DNA of 64,000 bases. Origin: Fusobacterium naviforme (GTDB lineage Bacteria; Bacillota; Clostridia; Lachnospirales; Lachnospiraceae). The DNA lies in the NCBI GenBank assembly GCA_003014445.1, contig PYGH01000009.1, positions 1 to 64,000 on the forward strand, written 5' to 3'. Position 1 is the stretch's first letter. Each line of letters starts with the position of its first letter. The position numbers and the translations under genes were made by a program. Positions 1 through 9,719 of this stretch are shown here, piece after piece. The notes beneath the pieces are model-generated. The model did not search any database and was not told the origin of the DNA. It saw only the letters and a program-made list of their open reading frames with translations.

Positions 1-34
1 AATTCGGGATCACCCCCGCTCGCGCGGGGAACAT
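1..34 (-). CRISPR. First repeat of a type I-E CRISPR array cut by the window edge
   Basis: Positions 6-34 form one 29-nt repeat of type I-E form. Read on the minus strand it has a CCCCGC stem arm, a GCGA loop, a GCGGGG arm and then an 8-nt handle GTGATCCC, the layout Cas6e cleaves. The array would continue leftward, downstream of cas2 and read in the same direction as the cas genes, which is the usual I-E arrangement. Only about 5 bases of spacer are inside the window, so the number of repeats cannot be judged. The call rests on hairpin plus handle plus position next to cas2. Confidence 0.85.
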
Positions 35-75
35 ACTAAACAAATCCTTATTTTAAAGGATTCTCTCCCGGCACA
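35..75 (-). promoter_or_regulatory. Short leader between cas2 and the first repeat
   Basis: The 41 bases between the cas2 stop codon and the first repeat are where a leader with array promoter and integration signals would lie. The only structure seen is an inverted repeat, AATCCTT (43-49) with AAGGATT (56-62). Leaders are usually longer, so part of the signal may overlap the end of cas2. Functional role is inferred from position only. Confidence 0.4.
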
Positions 76-1934
<1,859 letters not shown>

Positions 1935-1965
1935 TCAGAAAAAGCGGCTGTACGCCTTCATTTTG

Positions 1966-2592
1966 CTATGCCCTGACTATCGTCAGCATTCCCATACCAT
2001 AGGCCTTCCCTCTTCCTATCCCCTCGCAGAGCGTTCTTCTGAACCGTTCTGCATCACTGACTGTCAGCACTCCTTCAAAAGCAGTGCCTTTCAGACTCAC
2101 ACGCCTCCTGTCCTCACTGCCTTTTTCAAAAATCTTCCAGATGCTCTCCGTCACCATCAGGCTGTCAGGCTCTATGTGAAAACCATGCTTCTCATCCCGC
2201 TTCAGCAGCCACTCCTCCTGTTCAGATACCGAGACGCAGGCCCGCACCTTTCCCCGCTCTCCCGTTCCCGTCCAGACACTCTTTGTCGGATTCGCCACCA
2301 GTCTGAAACGCCAGCGGCTCCCCTCCTTCAATCTCTCAAGAAGGCTATCGTAACTCCTCGTCTCGCCCTCATCTCCATTTCCATAGCGCTGGGAAATGTT
2401 GGAAAAGTCCGGAATGCTTTCGCTTACAAGCATGAGATACAGCTTTCCCTGAAGACGATCCAGACGCCAGAGTTTTCTGCATCTCGGTCCCGGAAATGCA
2501 GCTTCCACAGCGCCATGCAGATTTCCGGGCGACATAAGAAGCCGCATCGTGTTCCTATTCTGCTGATCCAATTCAATTCTGCTCAGATACAT
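1966..2592 (-). CDS. cas6e: Cas6e (Cse3), pre-crRNA endoribonuclease
   Basis: 208-aa RNase that cuts pre-crRNA at the 3' base of the repeat hairpin and stays bound in Cascade. The N-terminus MYLSRIELDQQ and the glycine-rich C-terminus GIGRGKAYGMGMLTI are typical of the Cse3 family. I chose the ATG at 2592 because homologues begin with this motif; the frame stays open further upstream but that part lies inside cas5e. The gene overlaps the end of cas5e by 20 bp. It would also be the enzyme expected to act on the two degenerate hairpins in front of cas3. Confidence 0.93.
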   Translation of the reverse strand: MYLSRIELDQQNRNTMRLLMSPGNLHGAVEAAFPGPRCRKLWRLDRLQGKLYLMLVSESIPDFSNISQRYGNGDEGETRSYDSLLERLKEGSRWRFRLVANPTKSVWTGTGERGKVRACVSVSEQEEWLLKRDEKHGFHIEPDSLMVTESIWKIFEKGSEDRRRVSLKGTAFEGVLTVSDAERFRRTLCEGIGRGKAYGMGMLTIVRA

Positions 2593-3271
2593 CCTGTGTC
2601 TCCTTCTTAAGCTCTTCCATCGGATCATGCTGCCCCGCAGCTGCCGGTGTCGCCTCTCCAAAGACGATGGTCTCCTGCACTCGCCGTATCCCGTAACTGC
2701 GACGCTCTGGCCCGTATGAGAGGGGAACATCTCTGCAAAATGCTCCATCCGATGTGGAATCGCTCTCCAGCAAAAGACGTGTGCCACGGACTTTGCTCTC
2801 AGCTTCCGCAAGACAACGTTCCTCCAGCAGAGCCTCTCTCAAGCCTGAATCCCGCAGACCGAGTACGAGGGGCAACGTCGGCGGGCAGGACCTTCTGCCA
2901 AGATAGAGTGGATGCGCCGGATGATGCAGCGCCTCCCCGATCTCCTGAAGCTCCTTCTCATCCCCCTCCAGTCCTACAAGGAATATTGCATCGCTCAGAT
3001 AGTAGCGGTGAGTGATGTACGACGCTTTTCCCTCCGGCGCGTGCGCTGTATGGTAGTCCCGCAGCAGCACTCCCTCCCGGTCCACCCGCACTCCCATTTT
3101 CAGTCGGCGCAGAGCCGAAAAATCACCGTCCCGCGGTATCCCCAGCGCTGCTCCCAGCAGGCCGATCACCCCGCTTTTTGAGGGATTCCGATCCGTTCGT
3201 CTGACCTCAAATTTCGAGTCAGTTCCCCATGCCTGCAATGGCGCGGCAAAACGAAGCAGTAATGTGCTCAT
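2573..3271 (-). CDS. cas5e: Cas5e (CasD), Cascade subunit
   Basis: 232-aa RAMP-family protein that binds the 5' handle of crRNA and caps the Cas7 backbone. The N-terminal LLLRFAAPLQAWGTDSKFE and the SKSGVIGLLGAALGI segment are characteristic of type I-E Cas5. Length is normal. The gene starts 6 bp after the cas7e stop and its end overlaps cas6e, as expected for a tight Cascade operon. Confidence 0.95.
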   Translation of the reverse strand: MSTLLLRFAAPLQAWGTDSKFEVRRTDRNPSKSGVIGLLGAALGIPRDGDFSALRRLKMGVRVDREGVLLRDYHTAHAPEGKASYITHRYYLSDAIFLVGLEGDEKELQEIGEALHHPAHPLYLGRRSCPPTLPLVLGLRDSGLREALLEERCLAEAESKVRGTRLLLESDSTSDGAFCRDVPLSYGPERRSYGIRRVQETIVFGEATPAAAGQHDPMEELKKETQDVSEQN

Positions 3272-3277
3272 TCATTA

Positions 3278-4348
3278 TCACCCCTTATCCTCGCACGCGG
3301 ACAGATATTGTGTAAGCTGATTCAGCAGCTCGGGAACCGACACGGTCTCCACGTATTGTTTCATTTCCTGCCCCACCGCAAGTACAAGCTCCGGAGCATC
3401 AACATAATCTCTGTAGCTCTCCTCCGCGTACTCCATGAGTCTCCTGACCGAAGGCGCTGCGTAGCCCTCCTCACTCAGGATGGCACGCTCAAAGGCGCCG
3501 CAGAGATTCACCGGCTGATCTCTTCGCACAGTCAGATATACTGCATCCGGCCGCGTCAGATTGGCGCAGCTGTTCTGCTTCCCATCCGGCATGGAGCGGA
3601 TAAAGGCCTCCGCAAATCCCCGAACGACCTTCGCCGTATCTGCACCCAGATAGGTATGGAGCTCTCTCACGTTGACCGTGGCATAGCGGTACAGTGTAGA
3701 TGAATTAAATTCTATCGTTCCGAGATGACCCGCACCGACACTGTCCTCCGGCGCCATATCGTCCACGGCCGTGAAGTAGTCGTACTCCGTCTGTACCGCG
3801 TGCGTGGAAATGCTGTGTGCGACCTGAGCCGCTGCATCATAGTTCAGGCTCGGGTCTGAGGCCACCATTCTTCCGAACAGTGCCATATCATAACCCGGAT
3901 AGACCTTCAGCGCCTCCTTGTAGCGCTTCTTGTCTGTCTCTTCCTCTACTGCAAGCTGCGCGAGACCTCTCGCCTGCCCCATGCTCATGAAAAAGAGTGC
4001 CTCGCTGCGCTTCTGTTCATCCTTTTCCTTGATCTTGACTCCGGCATTGTCCAGCGCCTTCACCGCCATCTTTTCTGCCTTCTCCCTGCCCAGCTCCGGA
4101 TTCAGCCTGACAATCTCTCCCGTGACAAGATCCACTGCCTTTCTGGTGCGGAGGCCAATCTCTTCCGCTGTGAAGAGCTGTTTAAAATACTTCCGCATCG
4201 CATGCTTCCATGCCTGAGAGGACACGCGGGCCCGGGTCGCTCCGCCATAAACGGCGCTCTTCGGACTTCCGGTATCATCACGGTTCACACAGCTCGGCGG
4301 AACAGTCTGAATCACGTGGATATCTACATACAATCTGCTCTCACTCAT
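3278..4348 (-). CDS. cas7e: Cas7e (Cse4/CasC), Cascade backbone
   Basis: 356-aa RAMP protein; six copies form the filament that carries the crRNA spacer. The N-terminus LYVDIHVIQTVPPSCVNRDD followed by GSPKSAVYGGATRARVSSQ is the family signature, with the conserved R/K-rich RNA-contact region and a later FTAVDD segment. It overlaps cse2 by 8 bp, so the two are probably translationally coupled. The known flipping-out of every sixth crRNA base by Cas7 matters for the self-match described upstream of cas3. Confidence 0.95.
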   Translation of the reverse strand: MSESRLYVDIHVIQTVPPSCVNRDDTGSPKSAVYGGATRARVSSQAWKHAMRKYFKQLFTAEEIGLRTRKAVDLVTGEIVRLNPELGREKAEKMAVKALDNAGVKIKEKDEQKRSEALFFMSMGQARGLAQLAVEEETDKKRYKEALKVYPGYDMALFGRMVASDPSLNYDAAAQVAHSISTHAVQTEYDYFTAVDDMAPEDSVGAGHLGTIEFNSSTLYRYATVNVRELHTYLGADTAKVVRGFAEAFIRSMPDGKQNSCANLTRPDAVYLTVRRDQPVNLCGAFERAILSEEGYAAPSVRRLMEYAEESYRDYVDAPELVLAVGQEMKQYVETVSVPELLNQLTQYLSACEDKG

Positions 4349-4961
4349 GGTTTTCTTCCTCCTCTTTATCAGCCTTCTGCTTCATTTCATTTATCTTTCT
4401 GTAAAAATCTCTGCCCCAGTTCAGCCGCACCGATGTGCGCCGCCGCAGATCCTGATACTGGTAAAGCTCCCCTGCGAGTTCCACATAATCAATCGGCAGT
4501 CCTCTCTGCCGAAGCAGCTGAATGATTCCCTTCAAATGCCACACAAGTTCATTGATATTCGCTGCGGTCGCCATCGCATTGTAGCGCCTCTGAATCGCTT
4601 CCTCCGACGACTTCTCATGCAGTGCCAACATGGCTACAGCACTCCCAAGCGACTGCCCTCTCCTGTTCATATTATCATCCTTGACACTTCTTCCCTGCTG
4701 ATGCATCGCATACAGGGTCAGCGCAGTGTAGATGGCCCATTCAGCCGGGCTCGCCTCCTGTCCTCTGCCCTCCAGCTGCTGCGGCATATCCAGAAACAGA
4801 CTTCCCCAGAGCTCGGGCAGTTCTCCCGGCTTTTTCCCCAGTCCTTTCCTGAGCTTCGCAAGCTCTGCCCGGACCGCTGGCTCCAGCGGATTGTTCTGCA
4901 GCTGTCCCAGCTTCCGTGCGACCGTCTCACCGATCAGGTTCCATGGCTTCTCTGTTCCCAT
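4341..4961 (-). CDS. cse2: Cse2 (CasB, Cas11e), Cascade small subunit
   Basis: 206-aa largely helical protein, present twice in type I-E Cascade, where it stabilises the R-loop. Features: an N-terminal AELAKLRKGLGKKPGELPELW segment, then YTALTLYAMHQQG and a C-terminal WGRDFYRK. The length is at the upper end for the family. It lies between cse1 (30 bp gap) and cas7e (8 bp overlap). The identification rests on these motifs and on operon position. Confidence 0.92.
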   Translation of the reverse strand: MGTEKPWNLIGETVARKLGQLQNNPLEPAVRAELAKLRKGLGKKPGELPELWGSLFLDMPQQLEGRGQEASPAEWAIYTALTLYAMHQQGRSVKDDNMNRRGQSLGSAVAMLALHEKSSEEAIQRRYNAMATAANINELVWHLKGIIQLLRQRGLPIDYVELAGELYQYQDLRRRTSVRLNWGRDFYRKINEMKQKADKEEEENHE

Positions 4962-4991
4962 CTTTCTCTCCCTCCTCTCATGAAGATACGG

Positions 4992-6671
4992 TTAATGCTT
5001 CATAATATTCTGAATATTCCTCAGCAGCCGTTGATAGAGATACGGCGCACAGTACAGCTCCTTCTTTCCGCCAGCGGTGCCTGTTTCCGCAGTCTTTCTC
5101 TTCTTCCCGGACTTTTTATCCGCCTTTACCTCCACTTCTCTGCCGATGTAAGCCTGAGGTCCGGCCGTATGGACAATCTCCTCCCCCAACTTCAGCGCGA
5201 TGCCCCGGAGCTCCTGCTTCCATCTCCCGCAGCATTGCTCCGCCGCTTCCCCTTCCATTTCCGCATCAATGGTCTGGAGCCAGTGCCGGAAGGGAATGTC
5301 CACCCTGCTGTAGAAAGAGGCTCTCGCTCTCTGACCGGTCTCCGCCTTTCCGTCTCCGCCTCCTGCAAGATCCAGATCCTGTGCAAAACGTCCCACAGCA
5401 AGAGAGAGCTTCTCACAGCGCTGAACCTCTTCTTCAATCCGGAACATCCAAAGCGCTCCCAGCTCTGTCAGCAGATCTGCCTGAAAAGAGAGCGTGTCTG
5501 TGAAGGCATCATCAATAAAAAAGTCCTTGTCGCCGTAGTGCACCGCCGTAATGCGGAATCTCGCCCTGCGACTCGGTTGCTCTCTTTTCAGCCAGCTTGA
5601 AACCGAGGCATTCCAGCTCACAACTCCCGGCATGCGGATGTTCTGTTTCTCCAGAAAGATCGCACCGAAGTCCCGCCACAGCTGCCGCGAGGGATCGTGT
5701 CTTCGAGGCTGATAATAGGGCGGCTCCTTGGCACTCTTCTGTACGGTCTGCCACACCGTCATCTGCTCTGCGTGCGCTGCTGTCTTATTAAAGAAATCTC
5801 CTCCAAGGAGCCTGTAGCCTACAACCCTGTCCCCTTCTCTCATCAATAACAGACGTCTTGACTGTAAGCTGAGGAGCTCCGACTGATTCCCGGGAACTGC
5901 TATTTCGCTCCGCTCCTCCGCCTTCGCCTTCTCCCTCTCCCAGACCGGGCTGTTTTCTTCATCCGCCCACGCTTCATGTCCGTCGCGGAGCAGCGTGAAG
6001 TTCAGCATGAGCGTCTCAAACAGATTATTGCCCTCAGCGGTGATCAGTCCAATCTTTCCCAGCCATCCGGCGCCGGGCGAGGGAAGATCTTTTCCCTTGG
6101 GCTTCGCAGACGTGTCGTCATAGGCATTGACATGCAGCAGCCAGCGCGCGGCCTGTGCATAACTGAGGCTCTCCTTCCCTGCTCCGCTGCAGACCGGAAA
6201 GAGTCTCAGCTTATTGCTGCTCTCCGCCAGCTCTCCGTTCAATTTCGCCGCAGTATATTCCGTTCCGCCTTCCGCCTCTTTCACCTGCCAGAAGGGCCGC
6301 TCATCATGAAACAGCCAGAAGCGCTCTCTCCACCTGGAAAAATAATTTTGAATCCGTTTTTCTGAAAATCTTCCCTCCTTCCACAGCGACTTCCAGAAGC
6401 TTCGCACCTCCGGCTCACGCCGCAGAAGATGCCTCTCATCTGCACGCTCCTCCTCCCCATTTTCTTTATAAAGTCCGTCCGCATAGATTCGATGCAGGAC
6501 AGCCAGCAGAAGACGCAGCACCGCCACATCCTGTGCCGGCATCTCTCCGCTCAGTCTCACATACTCATGTGCGTGAATCAGAACCTCCGGAAGAGACAGC
6601 TCCCGAACCGAGCAGTCCTGTCCCATCACAAGTATCCACGGCTCCTCACACAGATTAAACTCCGCTTTCAT
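4992..6671 (-). CDS. cse1: Cse1 (CasA, Cas8e), Cascade large subunit
   Basis: 559-aa subunit that reads the protospacer-adjacent motif and recruits Cas3. The N-terminus MKAEFNLCEEPWILVM and the segment DVAVLRLLLAVLHRIY are hallmarks of Cse1. It is a little longer than the E. coli protein (502 aa), with a lysine-rich stretch near the C-terminus (KADKKSGKKRKT). Its start overlaps the end of cas3 by 17 bp. Because PAM-reading loops vary between lineages, the PAM of this system cannot be read from sequence. Confidence 0.95.
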   Translation of the reverse strand: MKAEFNLCEEPWILVMGQDCSVRELSLPEVLIHAHEYVRLSGEMPAQDVAVLRLLLAVLHRIYADGLYKENGEEERADERHLLRREPEVRSFWKSLWKEGRFSEKRIQNYFSRWRERFWLFHDERPFWQVKEAEGGTEYTAAKLNGELAESSNKLRLFPVCSGAGKESLSYAQAARWLLHVNAYDDTSAKPKGKDLPSPGAGWLGKIGLITAEGNNLFETLMLNFTLLRDGHEAWADEENSPVWEREKAKAEERSEIAVPGNQSELLSLQSRRLLLMREGDRVVGYRLLGGDFFNKTAAHAEQMTVWQTVQKSAKEPPYYQPRRHDPSRQLWRDFGAIFLEKQNIRMPGVVSWNASVSSWLKREQPSRRARFRITAVHYGDKDFFIDDAFTDTLSFQADLLTELGALWMFRIEEEVQRCEKLSLAVGRFAQDLDLAGGGDGKAETGQRARASFYSRVDIPFRHWLQTIDAEMEGEAAEQCCGRWKQELRGIALKLGEEIVHTAGPQAYIGREVEVKADKKSGKKRKTAETGTAGGKKELYCAPYLYQRLLRNIQNIMKH

Positions 6672-9438
6672 GTCCCTCCTCCTTTTTGCTCACCAGCCCG
6701 TTCTCACAGGAATACTGTAATAACCGTCCCGTTGATCTCTCCTGAAAGCTGAGATCCTCCTCAAGAAGCAGGATCAGCTCCGACCGGAGAAGCGACGCAT
6801 ACTTCCACTCCGGAAAATACTGCTCTCTGATGGCTGTCAGCTGTCCTATGCTCTCCTCCATTGCCCGGGGATTGAAATATGCCGGCATACGCAGCTTCTG
6901 CGAGGCGATCTCCCGCTGCTCCTCTGCCGAGGGAACTCCATCCGCCGGCACCCTGCGCCCCCCATGCTGCCACGGCAGAAAACAGATCTCCTCCCCGCAT
7001 TTTCTCAGTACCAGCACGTCAAAGGAGCTGTCTCCGTCACGAACTGCCGCTCTCGCATATTCATCCGTGATCTGCTCCACATTCCCGATCAGATCGTTCA
7101 GCGTATTGAACTCCTCCTCCGGATCTTCGCTGAATTCACGCAACCGATAGGTTTCCGCTCTGCTTTCCGCCTTCTTCTGCTCCAGCATGTACTGCTCATA
7201 TCCCTTCTGCTCTTCACATTCAAAATCATATACGGACTGCACCAGCTCTGAAATGGAATCCGGAATCAGCAGCATGCCGTCCGGCACCTGCCGCAGCCTC
7301 TCCTCTGTCCGACGCAGAATATACTCGGAGTACACACTCTTTCGCATCTCTTCCTCTCCCATTTCGAGGATAATGCAGCGCGCCCGCCCGAGTCTCTCCG
7401 GCCTGTCTGCATTGTGCTTCTCATGCCGGTGCTCACGACCGATGCGCTGAATCAGGAGATCCATCGGACACAGCTCCGTTATGAGAAAATCAAAATCCAC
7501 ATCCAGACTCTGCTCCAGTACCTGTGTGCCGACAATCAGGAGCCTGTCCCTGGATTCTTTTACAGATTTCTTTCCAATGCGCCTCATGAGCTCCGCTTCC
7601 CTCTCCGCCCGATCGGGAAGCAGAAATCTGGAATGAAACAGAATCACCTCTATATCCGGCAGCTCCCGCCTTGCCTCTGCGGCAAATTCCTGTGCGCCGG
7701 CAACTGTATTACAGATCACTCCGGCGCATCCTCCGTCCTGCAGTGTCTCCCGCAGCAGCTGAATTCTCTCCTTCTTTCTGCGCCAACTGAACTCCACACT
7801 TCTCGCTTTCTTCTCCATCCGAATGCTCCGCTGCTTCACCTCTGTCCCGTCCGTCCAGGTGATGAGCGGATAGCTCTTCGCCTTCCGCCACGCCGCCTTT
7901 TCATCCTTCTTAAGCGCTGCATGCGAAAGATAGCTGTCGATCAATTCACTGCGCCTCTTCATGGGCAGCGTCGCCGAAAGAATGATAACCGGAGTTCCAT
8001 ATGCCCCCAGCCACTCCAGCGTCCGGTATAAATAGCAGTTCATATAGGCGTCATAGGCATGACACTCATCCACAATGATGATCTTTCCCACCAGACCGAA
8101 ATGCCGCAGCATAACGTGTTTCTGCTTCAGCGCCGCCATGAGCAGCTGATCCACCGTTCCGATCACAAAATCCGAGAGCAGTGCCTGCTTGTTTCCGTGA
8201 AACCAGCTGTGCACAACCAATCCGCTTCCTGCATCCCGCTTCTGCAGCCTCTCCTGCTCACCATCCTCGGAGACAGCCGCATCTCCCTCAAACAGTGCGC
8301 GGTAGTTTTCATTCATCTCCGCCGCTCCGTGTGCCAGACGAATGGACAGCTGCGCATCCTCCGGGAATCTCTGCGCCCACTCCAGCAGCCGGGGGAATAT
8401 TCCATTTGCGGTGGCCTGTGTCGGAAGGCCAAAAAAGAGGCCTCCGCTGCCCAGCTTCTGCGCAAAGATTTCCGATGCCGCCAGCGCCGCTTCTGTCTTC
8501 CCCACTCCCATCTGCGCCTCTATGATCATGATGCCCGGCGTCTGTATCTCATTCGCAATATCCAGCACTTCCCGCTGCACCTCATTGGCAGTATATCCGT
8601 ACGCATCCTTAAAGCTCTGCGCATCTATGCCGAAGCCGCTTACCATCCAGTAATCCGGCAGACGGAGCTGCTTCCATCCCTGCTCAACACGGGCGGGGTA
8701 CAGCGCCTCCTCTCCCAGCTCTTCTGCCGGAATCAGCGGAAAATAGTGCTGGTTGCTGGCGATCCAGTCTGCCATAATGAGCATTCCACAGAGCACCATC
8801 TGCTGACCTCTGGAGAGCTGCGGCAGCTCATGCACGCTCTTCCAGCCACATTGCTCCAGCGCATCCTCAATGATACAGCGCCATATCTCCTGCCAGAGAG
8901 CCTTCTGCCGCCCATAGTAGCTTCTGGGATGAAGCCCCAGCTCCATATCCGCTTCTCTCAAATTGCACTGGGTCATGCCGTGGTGTGAACCCAGAATGGA
9001 TGCGATACCTTCATGGCTACTCGCCATCTCCGGGCAGCGCTGGTTCTGCTGATTCACGTAATCCAGAAAAATAATTTGACTGGCCCGCGCATGAGACAAG
9101 ACTCCCTCTGCAATAGCAGCTTTTTCCGGCACCTCTAGCTCAAGCTCCCGGAGTCTTCTTGTGCATTCCACATCAACTGCGGGCACAATTTTGCACTGAA
9201 AACCTATCGTTGCTTTTCCGACATCGTGCAGCCGTCCCAGAAAACAACAAAGCTTCCTCATTTCTGCCTCATCCTGCCCGCGCAGCAGCATATTCCTGCT
9301 GGCCACAGGTATCCACTGTTCCCACAGGAGACACATCACCAGTCCCGTATCCCGGCTGTGCATCCAGAGCGGAAGCCACTGAGCTCTGTCCTCACCGGAT
9401 TTTGCGATCAGAGAAGTTGCTATTTTTCGTGCATTCAT
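6655..9438 (-). CDS. cas3: Cas3, HD nuclease-helicase
   Basis: 927-aa effector that degrades DNA after Cascade binding. N-terminal HD nuclease: H27, then H71-D72 in GRLHDVGKA, and SHH at 151-153. Superfamily 2 helicase: Walker A AQMGVGKT (308-315), DECH (457-460), SATLP, and motif VI QRIGREHRHEK. It is first in the operon. The start at 9438 has a Shine-Dalgarno GGAGA at 9450-9446, only about 11 bases from the stem of a degenerate CRISPR hairpin (9461-9476). No inactivating change is visible in the catalytic motifs. Confidence 0.96.
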   Translation of the reverse strand: MNARKIATSLIAKSGEDRAQWLPLWMHSRDTGLVMCLLWEQWIPVASRNMLLRGQDEAEMRKLCCFLGRLHDVGKATIGFQCKIVPAVDVECTRRLRELELEVPEKAAIAEGVLSHARASQIIFLDYVNQQNQRCPEMASSHEGIASILGSHHGMTQCNLREADMELGLHPRSYYGRQKALWQEIWRCIIEDALEQCGWKSVHELPQLSRGQQMVLCGMLIMADWIASNQHYFPLIPAEELGEEALYPARVEQGWKQLRLPDYWMVSGFGIDAQSFKDAYGYTANEVQREVLDIANEIQTPGIMIIEAQMGVGKTEAALAASEIFAQKLGSGGLFFGLPTQATANGIFPRLLEWAQRFPEDAQLSIRLAHGAAEMNENYRALFEGDAAVSEDGEQERLQKRDAGSGLVVHSWFHGNKQALLSDFVIGTVDQLLMAALKQKHVMLRHFGLVGKIIIVDECHAYDAYMNCYLYRTLEWLGAYGTPVIILSATLPMKRRSELIDSYLSHAALKKDEKAAWRKAKSYPLITWTDGTEVKQRSIRMEKKARSVEFSWRRKKERIQLLRETLQDGGCAGVICNTVAGAQEFAAEARRELPDIEVILFHSRFLLPDRAEREAELMRRIGKKSVKESRDRLLIVGTQVLEQSLDVDFDFLITELCPMDLLIQRIGREHRHEKHNADRPERLGRARCIILEMGEEEMRKSVYSEYILRRTEERLRQVPDGMLLIPDSISELVQSVYDFECEEQKGYEQYMLEQKKAESRAETYRLREFSEDPEEEFNTLNDLIGNVEQITDEYARAAVRDGDSSFDVLVLRKCGEEICFLPWQHGGRRVPADGVPSAEEQREIASQKLRMPAYFNPRAMEESIGQLTAIREQYFPEWKYASLLRSELILLLEEDLSFQERSTGRLLQYSCENGLVSKKEEGHESGV

Positions 9439-9452
9439 AATACATTCTCCTA

Positions 9453-9541
9453 TGCCGTACCCCCGCGTATGCGGGGAAAAAATAAAACTCCCATCATATT
9501 CGCAAACTATTAAGGAGCACCTCCGCCAATGCGGAGATTCC
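9453..9541 (-). CRISPR. Degenerate two-repeat mini-array in the cas operon leader
   Basis: Two repeat-like units, 9513-9541 and 9453-9481, lie exactly 60 bp apart, one type I-E period. On the minus strand the first has hairpin CTCCGC-ATTG-GCGGAG and handle GTGCTCCT (6/8 like the array handle GTGATCCC). The second has CCCCGC-ATAC-GCGGGG and a diverged handle GTACGGCA. Both keep a 6-bp stem with a 4-nt loop like the array repeat; the first stem differs by a C-to-T and matching G-to-A change, so pairing is preserved. The 31-nt spacer is 9482-9512. Cas6e cleavage here would free one crRNA-like guide and leave cas3 mRNA starting just before its Shine-Dalgarno. The unit structure is seen; expression and function are inferred. 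Confidence 0.75.
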
Positions 9542-9557
9542 GGACTGAATTAATGCT

Positions 9558-9565
9558 ATAATATA
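9558..9565 (-). promoter_or_regulatory. Possible second -10 element just before the mini-array
   Basis: On the minus strand, TATATT (9565-9560) overlapping TATTAT (9563-9558) lies about 10-15 bases upstream of the first degenerate repeat. No convincing -35 hexamer is found 17 bp upstream. If used, it would transcribe the mini-array independently of the upstream cas promoter. It may simply be AT-rich sequence. Confidence 0.3.
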
Positions 9566-9647
9566 TATGTTTCAGATATTGTTTCCTTAACTCTGTTCTC
9601 CTGCTTTCTTCTTTTCTTCTATTTTTCCCTTTATGCTTTATATTTTC

Positions 9648-9675
9648 AATTTAACACAAAACCTCAGGCTGTCAA
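9648..9675 (-). promoter_or_regulatory. Presumed promoter of the cas operon
   Basis: A consensus -35 TTGACA (9675-9670) is followed after 16 bp by TAAATT (9653-9648), a 4/6 match to TATAAT. It is the only good -35 box in the 580-bp gap upstream of cas3 on this strand. Transcription would start near 9640 and give a leader of about 200 nt that contains the mini-array. The leader is purine-rich at 9595-9630 on the minus strand and has no ATG. Confidence 0.55.
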
Positions 9676-9706
9676 CAATATTTTAAATCATAATAGTAAA
9701 TTATTA
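9675..9706 (-). other. Partial self-protospacer abutting the cas promoter -35 box
   Basis: The minus-strand sequence starting at 9706 agrees with the mini-array spacer (read from 9512) at 16 of its first 20 positions. Mismatches fall at positions 6, 10, 12 and 14; positions 6 and 12 are bases that Cas7 is known to flip out of pairing. The remaining bases match poorly (3 of 11). The triplet 5' of it is AAT. The stretch ends at the first base of the -35 TTGACA, so bound Cascade would cover the promoter. The match was counted by hand; the AT-rich context makes a chance match possible. Confidence 0.55.
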
Positions 9707-9719
9707 ATTATTAGTTCTC

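Noticed and set aside
4347-5600. Long plus-strand open frame (417 codons) opposite cse2 and cse1
   Set aside because: It is antisense to two well-conserved Cascade genes, has no ribosome binding site and gives a Leu/Arg/Pro-rich product typical of a shadow frame.
9394-9600. Further repeats of the mini-array one period up- or downstream
   Set aside because: Positions near 9394 (inside cas3) and 9574 show no hairpin or handle similarity, so the unit has only two repeats.
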